A DNA stretch of 19,964 nt from an uncultured Lachnospiraceae bacterium. Its GTDB lineage: Bacteria; Bacillota; Clostridia; Lachnospirales; Lachnospiraceae. This document shows positions 1-6,697 of this stretch, piece after piece. How positions within the stretch are numbered: position 1 is the first letter of the stretch; each line of letters begins with the position of its first letter. The notes beneath the pieces were generated by a model that worked only from the letters and a program-made list of their open reading frames with translations, did no database searches and was not told where the DNA came from. The position numbers and the translations under genes are program-made. The stretch is taken from contig CAKRES010000027.1 of the NCBI GenBank assembly GCA_934317845.1, forward strand, positions 1 through 19,964. Reading direction: 5' to 3'.

Positions 1-237
1 GATGATTCCTATGATATCCTTGGTGATAACTGCATCGGGATAGAGCGCGGAATCCCAAAGACAGATGTTCTTGGTGTGATGACAGACTTTACCCACAAAG
101 GGAAGCAGTACAAGACCGATGACAGAAGATACCGATTGTATGTGTGGCTGTGGTGCAGACCATATAAGCTGCGGATATTTTTAAAGAAGATCAGAATGAG
201 ATTACAATCTGTTTTGAGAAAAAAGAGAGAAAAATGA
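1..237 (+). CDS. S24/S26 family peptidase, C-terminal part (5' end outside window)
   Basis: Frame 1 is open from the first base to a TGA at 235-237, giving 78 residues of a longer protein. Early on it reads LGDNCIGIERGIP..DVLGVM, which resembles the last conserved box (GDN..S.D.R..G.V) of type I signal peptidases and LexA-like S24/S26 peptidases. The catalytic Ser and Lys would lie upstream and cannot be checked. The rest is a strongly basic tail rich in Arg, Lys, Tyr and Trp, without a clear membrane helix. It ends 22 bp before the ABC transporter gene, so the two are probably co-transcribed. Its likely job is to cleave a leader or signal from a peptide exported by that transporter; this is inference from context. 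A non-peptidase S24-like regulator is less likely because no DNA-binding part is visible. Confidence 0.6.
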   Translation, partial: DDSYDILGDNCIGIERGIPKTDVLGVMTDFTHKGKQYKTDDRRYRLYVWLWCRPYKLRIFLKKIRMRLQSVLRKKREK

Positions 238-259
238 ATCGAAGTTGGTGTGATTATTT

Positions 260-1891
260 ATGAGAAAGACGAATAAATCCGCCCTGCACTTTATCAACGA
301 GGTCGCAGGCAAAAGCAGATTATATATCATATTTCTGCTGCTGGTGCAGATGGTACTTGGCATCAGCAGTGTTTTTTATGCTCTGCTCCTGCGTGGACTG
401 ATTGATGGTGCAGTGGCACATGACAGCAAAAAAATGCTGACCTTCTGTGTCCTCTTTGCGGCACTTGTGGTGGGACAGATTGCACTCCGGGCAGTTCTTC
501 GGTTCTTAGAAGAATACGCTAAGGCAACCTATGAGAATGCATTCAAAAGCAGGCTGTTTGCAGGGCTTCTTACACACAATTACGGAGCAGTCACCGCAAC
601 CCATTCCGGTGAGTGGATGAACCGCCTGACATCAGATACTGTTGTCGTGTCAGAGGGACTTGCCACGATTGTGCCGGGCGTAGCCGGAATGGTAACGAAG
701 ATGGCAGGAGCACTTGTGGTAATCCTTATTATGGAACCGAGGTTTGCCTATATCCTTGTGCCTGGTGGAATACTTCTGGTGCTGCTTACTTATATTTTCA
801 GAAAGCAGCTAAAGAAGCTGCACAAGCAGATGCAGGAAAAGGATGGATTTGTCCGTATCTTCTTGCAGGAGCATCTTGGCAGTCTGATGATCGTCAAAGC
901 ATTTGGCAAGGAAGCGGACAGTCTTACTGAGGCTGAAAGCCACATGAGTGAGCACAAGAAAGCCCGCATACGTAAGAATCATTTCTCCAATGTCTGCAAT
1001 ATCGGCTTTGGAGCAGTTATGAACGGAGCTTATGTGCTTGGAGCTGTCTATGGAGCATTCGGTATCTACAATGGCACTATGACCTACGGTACATTCATGG
1101 CGATGCTTCAGCTTATCAGCCAGATACAGAATCCGTTTGCCAATATCACAGGCTATCTGCCGAAGTATTTCGCTATGCTTGCAAGTGCGGAGAGACTGAT
1201 GGAGATTGAGGCGTATGTTGAGGATGAAGTAAAATATATTCCGGATAACAGCACCTTTGGTTTGTTCCATGTGGATTTTACATACCTTCCGCCGGTCATT
1301 ACCGAGGGAGATACGATCATGCCAATCGTATTAAAGGATTACAGCTTAGAGATACGAAAGGGCGAGTTTGTGGCATTTACCGGTCCGAGTGGCTGTGGTA
1401 AGAGTACTGTGTTAAAGCTTCTGATGGGACTGTATACAGTAGATGCCGGAGAAGTGTATGGCTGTGACCGTTCTATGTTTGCCTATGTTCCACAGGGCAA
1501 CCAGCTTATGAGCGGAAGTATCCGGGATATCATTACATTTTCAGATAAGAACAGAACAGGAGATGAAGCAGGCATTCACAGAGCTCTGCAGATTGCCTGT
1601 GCGGATGGCTTTATCGCAGAGCTTGAGCATGGGATTGATACGTTGCTTGGAGAGCGTGGCTTGGGACTATCCGAAGGACAGATGCAGAGGCTTGCGATTG
1701 CAAGGGCAATTTATTCCGACCGACCGGTACTTCTTCTGGATGAAGCTACAAGTGCACTGGATGCCGGAACAGAAGAAGCAGTTCTTGGGAATCTTCGCAG
1801 CATGACGGATAAGACAGTGATCATTGTAACCCACCGTCCGGCTGCACTTAAGCTGTGTGACAGGCAGGTTGCATTTGGAGAAGAAAAGTAA
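260..1891 (+). CDS. ABC transporter, fused permease/ATP-binding protein (compact peptide-type exporter)
   Basis: A 543-residue ABC half-transporter that would work as a homodimer in the cytoplasmic membrane. Residues about 1-320 are an exporter-type membrane domain with hydrophobic helices (for example around 20-45, 60-80, 140-180 and 250-275). Residues about 335-543 are the ATPase: Walker A GPSGCGKST at 375-383, Q-loop Q412, signature LSEGQ at 470-474, Walker B ending D494-E495, H-loop H525. There is no N-terminal C39 peptidase domain, so any leader cleavage must be done by another protein, perhaps the S24/S26-type peptidase just upstream. The Walker A Lys to Q-loop distance is 31 residues, about 11 shorter than usual in exporters. 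The ATG at 260 has only a weak ribosome site, consistent with coupling to the preceding gene. The substrate is unknown; a modified peptide is inferred from context. Confidence 0.88.
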   Translation: MRKTNKSALHFINEVAGKSRLYIIFLLLVQMVLGISSVFYALLLRGLIDGAVAHDSKKMLTFCVLFAALVVGQIALRAVLRFLEEYAKATYENAFKSRLFAGLLTHNYGAVTATHSGEWMNRLTSDTVVVSEGLATIVPGVAGMVTKMAGALVVILIMEPRFAYILVPGGILLVLLTYIFRKQLKKLHKQMQEKDGFVRIFLQEHLGSLMIVKAFGKEADSLTEAESHMSEHKKARIRKNHFSNVCNIGFGAVMNGAYVLGAVYGAFGIYNGTMTYGTFMAMLQLISQIQNPFANITGYLPKYFAMLASAERLMEIEAYVEDEVKYIPDNSTFGLFHVDFTYLPPVITEGDTIMPIVLKDYSLEIRKGEFVAFTGPSGCGKSTVLKLLMGLYTVDAGEVYGCDRSMFAYVPQGNQLMSGSIRDIITFSDKNRTGDEAGIHRALQIACADGFIAELEHGIDTLLGERGLGLSEGQMQRLAIARAIYSDRPVLLLDEATSALDAGTEEAVLGNLRSMTDKTVIIVTHRPAALKLCDRQVAFGEEK

Positions 1892-1989
1892 CGGTGAATC
1901 AGATGTGTCTTATCGAAGCTGGATTGTGAAAATTGTCCGCCAATAACAAAAAAGTGGAAAACAGTGATTGATAAGAGAAAGGTGAGGGC

Positions 1990-3363
1990 ATGCAGAGACT
2001 ACAGGGCACAGAGCAGACAGCAGCAAAGAAGAATGCGAAACATAACATACATAAACCAGATATACATAAACAAGACATACATATGGATAGTAGTTCCATA
2101 GACCGGATTGCGTATGACATGCTCTACCTTGCTTCGATTGGAATAAATAATTCGACTAAGAGCAAGCCGGACGAGAAATGTCTGGAGTATTACCGCACAA
2201 ATGAAGAAAACATGAAAGCACTTTTCCGTATGAGTGCAAGGCATTTTATAGATGCACTTGTGGGAACAACCTTAAAGCAGGCAGGATTAACCTTACCGAA
2301 ATACTGGAAAGACCGCATGGTAAAGGCAGTCCGTAAGGTGCTGCTCTTTGACGCAGAGCGAAAAAAGCTGTATGCATGGATGGACAGCGAGCATATATGG
2401 TATCTGCCTTTAAAGGGCATTATCCTGAAGGACTATTATCCATCCGTCGGAATGCGGCAGATGTCGGACAATGATATTTTATTTGACGAGGGCGCATGGA
2501 AGCGGGTGGAGAAGCATATGATTTCCGATGGCTACGAGGCAGAGTCCGTAGGCAAGGGTAACCATGATGTCTATCAGAAGCCGCCCGTCTATAACTTTGA
2601 GATGCATCGCTCGCTTTATGGTAAGGGACATGATGAGAGCTGGGTGGAGTATTATAGTGATATCAAGGAGCGTCTGATACCGGATGAAATTGTTCATACA
2701 GGCGATGCAGATTATGTAGCAAACAATGCATGTGGCGGTATAGGAGAGAACACCGGATATGGCTATCATATGAGTGACGAGGATTTCTACATTTATATCA
2801 CAAGCCACGCATACAAGCATTACAGTGGTAGTGGTACAGGCTTGCGTACCTTATTGGATTTCTATGCCTATCTGAATGTAAAGGAAGCCACACTTGATTT
2901 TGATTATATCCAGACAGAGTGTAAAAAGCTTGGAATTGATGATTTCGAGCAGCATAATCGTATATTATGCAGGAAAGTATTTGCACCACAACGGACATAT
3001 AATCAGGCTTTCTTTAAACAGTCGTTATCGGCAGATGAATGGGAGATGCTTCAATACTATCTTTCTTCCGGCGTGTACGGAACCTTTGAACGCATGGTCA
3101 CAAACCGCATGGAGAAGCAGAAAAAAGCAGATGGAAAGAAGAATCTGTCAAAGCTTAGTTACTATCGGCACAGAGTATTTCCGGGAATGGAGCTGTATGA
3201 GAATTATCCGCTGCTGGTAAAGCATAAGTGGCTGATACCGGCGTATTGGTGTTACCGGATTGTGCGTATGCTCTTAAGTAAAAAGCGCAGAGATTATATG
3301 CTGCGTGAGGTGAAGGCTGTGGAGAAAGTGGCGGTACATAAAAATAACACAGAGGCAAAATGA
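1990..3363 (+). CDS. Nucleotidyltransferase family protein (NTP_transf_5-like)
   Basis: A 457-residue protein. The central part carries LPLKG at 139-143 and MSDNDILFD at 158-166. This matches the Lys-Gly and paired-acid (D160, D162) pattern of NTP_transf_5-type nucleotidyltransferases, which bind metal and NTP. Enzymes of this type occur beside ABC exporters in some peptide natural-product clusters, including certain lasso-peptide loci, where they may modify the peptide; the substrate here is unknown. The start at 1990 is backed by AAAGGTGAG just upstream. An in-frame ATG at 2083 is possible but has no good ribosome site. The N-terminus has a short pentapeptide repeat (xIHKx) encoded by a 15-bp tandem repeat. 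It lies 98 bp after the ABC transporter gene on the same strand and is the last intact gene before the integrase relic. Confidence 0.72.
   Translation: MQRLQGTEQTAAKKNAKHNIHKPDIHKQDIHMDSSSIDRIAYDMLYLASIGINNSTKSKPDEKCLEYYRTNEENMKALFRMSARHFIDALVGTTLKQAGLTLPKYWKDRMVKAVRKVLLFDAERKKLYAWMDSEHIWYLPLKGIILKDYYPSVGMRQMSDNDILFDEGAWKRVEKHMISDGYEAESVGKGNHDVYQKPPVYNFEMHRSLYGKGHDESWVEYYSDIKERLIPDEIVHTGDADYVANNACGGIGENTGYGYHMSDEDFYIYITSHAYKHYSGSGTGLRTLLDFYAYLNVKEATLDFDYIQTECKKLGIDDFEQHNRILCRKVFAPQRTYNQAFFKQSLSADEWEMLQYYLSSGVYGTFERMVTNRMEKQKKADGKKNLSKLSYYRHRVFPGMELYENYPLLVKHKWLIPAYWCYRIVRMLLSKKRRDYMLREVKAVEKVAVHKNNTEAK
2046..2090 (+). repeat. 15-bp imperfect tandem repeat inside the nucleotidyltransferase gene
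   Basis: Units at 2046-2060 and 2061-2075 match at 13 of 15 bases; a partial third unit runs from 2076 to 2090. It encodes NIHKP-DIHKQ-DIHMD near the protein N-terminus. The period is a multiple of three, so copy-number change would keep the frame. Confidence 0.7.
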
Positions 3364-3417
3364 TTGTCGGATTATTAAATGAAATAACAATCTTGATCCG
3401 AATATCCTATTGGCGGG

Positions 3418-3443
3418 TAGGCAGTTTGAAAGAGAGCTGCCTA
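3418..3443 (+). terminator. Weak candidate terminator after the accessory operon
   Basis: TAGGCAG (3418-3424) pairs perfectly with CTGCCTA (3437-3443) around a 12-base loop. What follows is TATTAATATG rather than a run of T, so termination would be inefficient. It is placed 55 bp after the nucleotidyltransferase stop. Confidence 0.3.
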
Positions 3444-3589
3444 TATTAATATGCAGATGCACATGGGTTAATTCCTATGAAAATCGTGCGTAAGAGCTGT
3501 TTTGCTCCGTATGTTGTAAATCAACGACCTTTTAAAGCGTCAGTTGGGTTTGGGAGAGTGATGAGATCGGAATATAGGATTTTACATTT

Positions 3590-3635
3590 GAGCCTCTTTA
3601 TGATATGATTAAATTTGAGTGTTGAGGCTCTTTTT
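3590..3635 (+). other. Stem-loop with T5 upstream of the integrase relic
   Basis: GAGCCTC (3590-3596) pairs with GAGGCTC (3624-3630) across a 27-base loop and is followed by TTTTT at 3631-3635. The stem is perfect but the loop is long for a terminator. It may be a leftover terminator or attenuator of the decayed element, just before the relic's ribosome site. Confidence 0.35.
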
Positions 3636-3654
3636 GTGTGAAAGGAGCTGCAAT

Positions 3655-3774
3655 ATGGATTTCCCGGAGGAAATGACGGTTGATTCGTGGTTTGAGTATT
3701 GGGTTTCGATTAGGAAAACCTTCTGAAAAGAAAAAGAAATTGACCAGATTGCGGCTGCTTTGAAAGTGGTTTAA
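3655..3774 (+). pseudogene. Relic of a tyrosine-type site-specific integrase
   Basis: An AAAGGAG ribosome site (3641-3647) precedes ATG 3655. The first 23 codons read MDFPEEMTVDSWFEYWVSIR then KTF and a TGA at 3724-3726. The TVD.WFEYW pattern resembles the start of the N-terminal core-binding region of Gram-positive phage and ICE integrases. After the stop the same frame continues KEKEIDQIAAALKVV and ends at TAA 3772-3774, which resembles a typical integrase C-terminus. The catalytic middle (Arg...His-x-x-Arg...Tyr), normally about 350 residues, is gone. I read this as an internal deletion that left both ends. The family assignment rests on short pattern resemblance and needs a search; a chance small reading frame is the alternative. 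Confidence 0.5.
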
Positions 3775-3790
3775 TTTTTTTTGCTCTCAA

Positions 3791-3814
3791 AAATTGGTAC
3801 ATAAATTGGTACAT
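3791..3814 (+). repeat. 12-bp tandem repeat, candidate integrase arm or attachment-site repeat
   Basis: AAATTGGTACAT occurs twice back to back (3791-3802 and 3803-3814), with a further AAA after. It lies 17 bp after the stop of the integrase relic, where arm-type binding repeats and an att core are often found in integrative elements. The function is inferred from position only. Confidence 0.5.
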
Positions 3815-3878
3815 AAACGAGATGCCAAAACCAGAAAAACCCGTAAAATCAAGGTTTACAAGAAAGGAAAGATAGAAA

Positions 3879-4982
3879 ATGAAACTAGGCATCGTAGGAC
3901 TTCCTAACGTAGGAAAAAGTACATTATTTAACTCTTTGACAAAGGCGGGAGCAGAATCGGCAAACTACCCATTCTGTACCATTGATCCGAACGTGGGCGT
4001 TGTTCCGGTGCCGGACGAGCGTCTTGACTGGCTCACCAGTCTGTATGATTCAAAGAAAACAACTCCTGCAGTGATTGAGTTTGTAGATATTGCCGGTTTG
4101 GTAAAAGGGGCATCCAAAGGAGAAGGACTGGGAAACCAGTTTTTAGCGAATATTCGTGAAGTTGATGCGATCGTACATGTTGTGCGCTGCTTTGAGGATG
4201 CCAATATCGTGCATGTAGATGGAAGCATTGATCCAATCCGTGATATTGAAACGATCAATCTGGAATTAGTATTTTCTGATTTAGAGGTGTTAGAGCGCAG
4301 GATCGCGAAAACGACCAGAGGAGCAAAGAATGACAAATCCCTGGCCAAGGAACTGGATCTTTTAAATCGTCTGAAAGCACATTTGGAGAATGACCAGCTG
4401 GCAAAGACCTTTGAACTGGATGCCGATGATGAAGATGAGGTGAGATGGTTCAACGAGTATAATTTACTGACTGCAAAACCGGTTATCTTTGCTGCAAATG
4501 TGGCAGAAGATGAAATTGCAGATGCTGAGGAGAACAATGAATTTGTAGCGAAGGTACGCGAGTATGCGAAAAATATGGATGCAGAAGTATTCGTTGTATG
4601 TGCGCAGATTGAACAGGAAATTTCTGAATTAGATGATGATGAGAAAAAAGAATTTTTAGAGGATCTGGGACTGAAAGAATCAGGCCTTGATAAATTGATC
4701 CGGGCAAGCTATTCTTTACTTGGCTTGATCAGCTACTTGACTTCCGGTGAGGATGAGACAAGAGCGTGGACGATCAAGAAAGGAACGAAAGCACCACAGG
4801 CAGCAGGTAAGATTCATACAGATTTTGAACGTGGATTTATCAAAGCTGATGTTGTCAACTACAAGGATCTGCATGAGCAGGGCAATATGCTTGCCTGCAA
4901 GGAAAAAGGATTGGTTCGTTCCGAAGGAAAAGAATATGTCGTGCAGGATGGCGATGTGATCTTATTTAAGTTCAATGTATAA
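3879..4982 (+). CDS. ychF: Redox/ribosome-associated P-loop NTPase YchF (Obg family)
   Basis: A 367-residue cytoplasmic protein of the usual YchF length. The P-loop G-L-P-N-V-G-K-S-T is at residues 7-15, followed by the family pattern NYPFCTIDPN and a D-x-A-G-L switch (VDIAGLVKGAS). The nucleotide-specificity motif reads N207-V-A-E210 instead of NKxD, as expected for YchF, which prefers ATP to GTP. A coiled-coil stretch follows the switch region, and the last ~85 residues form the TGS-like domain. YchF binds ribosomes and is linked to translation and stress responses in several bacteria. The start has a GAAAGGAAAG ribosome site. lgt follows after 25 bp, so the two probably share a transcript. 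The gene is GATC-rich, like the rest of the core region. Confidence 0.96.
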   Translation: MKLGIVGLPNVGKSTLFNSLTKAGAESANYPFCTIDPNVGVVPVPDERLDWLTSLYDSKKTTPAVIEFVDIAGLVKGASKGEGLGNQFLANIREVDAIVHVVRCFEDANIVHVDGSIDPIRDIETINLELVFSDLEVLERRIAKTTRGAKNDKSLAKELDLLNRLKAHLENDQLAKTFELDADDEDEVRWFNEYNLLTAKPVIFAANVAEDEIADAEENNEFVAKVREYAKNMDAEVFVVCAQIEQEISELDDDEKKEFLEDLGLKESGLDKLIRASYSLLGLISYLTSGEDETRAWTIKKGTKAPQAAGKIHTDFERGFIKADVVNYKDLHEQGNMLACKEKGLVRSEGKEYVVQDGDVILFKFNV

Positions 4983-5007
4983 TTTCAATAGAAGGCAGGC
5001 AGTTTAG

Positions 5008-5898
5008 ATGGATAATGTAAATGATATTTCATTCCCCAATCTGGGGATCACGCTTAAAAATCTACCGGATGGTATTCCAATCTTTGGCAGAGAGATCAAG
5101 TTTTACGCGCTCATAATCATGTGTGCGTTTTTACTGGCACTTTATCTGGCACAGCGGGAAGCCAAAAAGACCGGGCAGGATTCGGAAGTATATCTCGATT
5201 CCTTGCTGGCTACGGTGATTCCGGCAATTTTGGGAGCGCGGCTTTATTATGTTGTTTTTTCATGGAGCTACTATAAGAAACATTTGTCTGAGATTTTTCA
5301 GATCTGGAACGGTGGACTTGCTATTTATGGTGGAGTGATCGCCGGAGTGCTGACACTTTATATTTTCTCACGGATCAAAAAGATTTCGTTTGGATTACTG
5401 TTGGATACGTGGGTGCCGGGACTGGTACTCGGACAAGCGTTAGGCCGTTGGGGCAATTTTTTTAACCGGGAAGCATTTGGTGGCAATAGCAAAGGATTGT
5501 TTGCAATGCGGATCCCGGCGGAACGTATTCAGGTGTCCTATGATTCCGCCGTACACACGATCACGCCGGATTCAGGACTTGCTTATGTTCAAGTGCAGCC
5601 GACATTTTTATACGAAAGTGTTCTTTGTCTGGCGATTTTTATCATCCTGGTGCTGATACGCAGAAAGAAAAAGGTAAATGGAGAGGTATTCCTTTTATAT
5701 GCGGTGTTATACGCAGCAGGCCGCTTTGTGATCGAAGGAATGCGTACGGATCAGCTGATCCTCTGCACGATCGGAGAAACAACGATCCCTGTTTCACAGG
5801 TTGTTGCAGTGGGTGTTATTGTTGCAGCGGTTGTCTTTTTCCTGATCGGACGTCATAAAAAAGCGCTTGCATTTTATCAGGAAATGGAAGAGAAATAA
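5008..5898 (+). CDS. lgt: Prolipoprotein diacylglyceryl transferase
   Basis: A 296-residue integral membrane enzyme that moves a diacylglyceryl group from phosphatidylglycerol to the lipobox Cys of prolipoproteins, the first step of lipoprotein maturation. The Lgt signature is clear: G146-R-W-G-N150-F-F-N153-R-E155. The upstream GGLAIYGGVIAG corresponds to the substrate-binding loop; it has Tyr where the E. coli enzyme has the His of its HGG motif. About seven hydrophobic helices are visible, with the last at about residues 268-285. The ribosome site is weak (AAGGCAGG), fitting translation on the ychF transcript. A strong terminator follows 13 bp after the stop. Confidence 0.96.
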   Translation: MDNVNDISFPNLGITLKNLPDGIPIFGREIKFYALIIMCAFLLALYLAQREAKKTGQDSEVYLDSLLATVIPAILGARLYYVVFSWSYYKKHLSEIFQIWNGGLAIYGGVIAGVLTLYIFSRIKKISFGLLLDTWVPGLVLGQALGRWGNFFNREAFGGNSKGLFAMRIPAERIQVSYDSAVHTITPDSGLAYVQVQPTFLYESVLCLAIFIILVLIRRKKKVNGEVFLLYAVLYAAGRFVIEGMRTDQLILCTIGETTIPVSQVVAVGVIVAAVVFFLIGRHKKALAFYQEMEEK

Positions 5899-5910
5899 AA
5901 AATATTTTTG

Positions 5911-5949
5911 GGGCGGAAGTCATGTTTGTGGCTTCTGCCTTATTTTTTT
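5911..5949 (+). terminator. Rho-independent terminator of ychF-lgt
   Basis: GGCGGAAGTC (5912-5921) pairs with GGCTTCTGCC (5930-5939), ten pairs including two G-U, with an 8-base loop. A T-rich run (5940-5949) follows. It lies directly after lgt and separates it from the mraZ promoter region. Confidence 0.9.
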
Positions 5950-6063
5950 GCAAAATTTTTATAAAATTCTTTGCTCTGGTGCATGAAACTGACCCAAATA
6001 CTATATCTAGTAAACATAAAAAAGTAGGGGATATATGTTGTGATGGGAGAATATGGGAAAACG

Positions 6064-6083
6064 CTCCACTTTCCCTCCACTTT
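6064..6083 (-). promoter_or_regulatory. Upstream pair of AAAGTGGAG repeats, possible second MraZ site
   Basis: CTCCACTTT occurs at 6064-6072 and again at 6075-6083, 11 bp apart. On the minus strand each reads AAAGTGGAG, which closely matches the unit of the array over the mraZ start point, in opposite orientation about 90-110 bp upstream. It may be a distal MraZ operator for looping, or a control element for something divergent. No - strand gene is evident. Confidence 0.4.
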
Positions 6084-6136
6084 GTGCAAACCCTTGATTT
6101 TATTGCGTTTAAAGATTTATTTTTTGAAAAAATCAC

Positions 6137-6165
6137 TTGCCAAAACCCCTGTTGTGGAGTAAAAT
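6137..6165 (+). promoter_or_regulatory. Sigma-A-type promoter of the dcw cluster (mraZ promoter)
   Basis: TTGCCA at 6137-6142 and TAAAAT at 6160-6165 are separated by exactly 17 bp. The start point would be near 6172, which puts the AGTGG repeat array on and just after it. This is the only strong promoter seen between the lgt terminator and mraZ. Confidence 0.7.
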
Positions 6166-6210
6166 GAAAACACAGTGGCGGAAAAGTGGGACGAAGTGGA
6201 GTGAAATGGA
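6154..6210 (+). promoter_or_regulatory. MraZ-binding repeat array (operator)
   Basis: GTGG cores begin at 6154, 6175, 6186 and 6196, with a variant ATGG at 6206. The steps are 21, 11, 10 and 10 bp, so the units lie on one face of the helix. MraZ is a ring-forming AbrB-like regulator that binds tandem TGG/GTGG repeats spaced about one turn apart upstream of its own gene. Position over the start point suggests autorepression or tuning of the whole cluster. Confidence 0.7.
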
Positions 6211-6246
6211 GCGGAATTCCACGACAGGAAAGGCGGTGAGGTACGA

Positions 6247-6687
6247 GTGTTCTTAGGATTTTTGGGAACTTTTTTCCATTCCATCGATACAAAAGGACGT
6301 TTGATCGTACCAGCCAAGTTCCGTGCAGAGTTAGGAAAGGAATTTGTGGTCACCAGAGGGTTGAACGGGTGTCTCAATGTTTATCCTATTCAGGCATGGG
6401 AGGAGGTCACTGCGAAATTAAAGACCATTCCTATGACGGACGTAAACGGTCGGAAGTTCATGAAGTTCTTAATAGCGGGGGCTTCTGGCGGTGAAGTAGA
6501 CAGCCAGGGAAGAATTTCATTATCGTCTACCCAGAAGGACTATGCCAATATCTCAAAAGATGTTGCCATCGTCGGAAACATTGACTATTTCGAAATTTGG
6601 GACAAGGAGAAATGGGAAGAGTTTGACGGTGCTAATGTAGACATGGTGACAGACGATCCTTCGATGTTTGCGGATCTGGGAATTTAG
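6247..6687 (+). CDS. mraZ: Transcriptional regulator MraZ
   Basis: A 146-residue protein with two AbrB/SpoVT-like domains, the usual size. The family hallmark H-S-I-D-T-K-G-R-L-I-V-P-A-K-F-R lies near residues 11-26, and the second copy (VDSQGRISLSS) near residue 80-90. MraZ forms ring oligomers and controls the dcw operon through repeats at the promoter, which are seen here at 6154-6210. The start codon is GTG at 6247, chosen from the GGTGAGG ribosome site just upstream. This gives an N-terminus (MFLGFLGTFF) about three residues longer than the common MFMGxF form. The gene ends in TAGGAG, where the stop overlaps the ribosome site of rsmH. Confidence 0.96.
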   Translation: MFLGFLGTFFHSIDTKGRLIVPAKFRAELGKEFVVTRGLNGCLNVYPIQAWEEVTAKLKTIPMTDVNGRKFMKFLIAGASGGEVDSQGRISLSSTQKDYANISKDVAIVGNIDYFEIWDKEKWEEFDGANVDMVTDDPSMFADLGI

Positions 6688-6697
6688 GAGAACTGTT

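Larger units (their letters stand above)
3364..3878. other. Gene-poor junction between accessory region and ychF
   Basis: About 515 bp with no intact gene. It holds a weak stem-loop (3418-3443), a longer-looped stem followed by T5 (3590-3635), a ribosome site and collapsed integrase relic (3641-3774), and a 12-bp tandem repeat (3791-3814). The last 35 bp contain the ychF ribosome site (GAAAGGAAAG). Tetramer use changes across this stretch: GATC is rare to the left and common to the right. Confidence 0.7.

Noticed and set aside
3395..3580. Two similar 16-mers (GATCCGAATATCCTAT and GATCGGAATATAGGAT) at 3395 and 3565 as element ends
   Set aside because: Only 12 of 16 bases match, and no target duplication or transposase is seen nearby.
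3477..3608. 43-codon + strand open frame in the junction region (MKIVRKSCFAPYVV...)
   Set aside because: No ribosome site, no recognised similarity, and its end overlaps a stem-loop. It could be a gene fragment but I cannot support it.
3965..4537. Long antisense open frame (190 codons) opposite ychF
   Set aside because: Ser/Phe/Ala-rich translation with no domain pattern; ychF on the + strand is certain, so this is a shadow frame.
5816..6292. Antisense open frame across the lgt end, terminator and mraZ start
   Set aside because: It would run through the terminator hairpin and the mraZ promoter/operator, and its translation resembles no known family.
6668..6697. Upstream start for rsmH inside mraZ
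   Set aside because: No ribosome site, and MDFSHKSVLL at 6698 with AGGAG is the conserved N-terminus.
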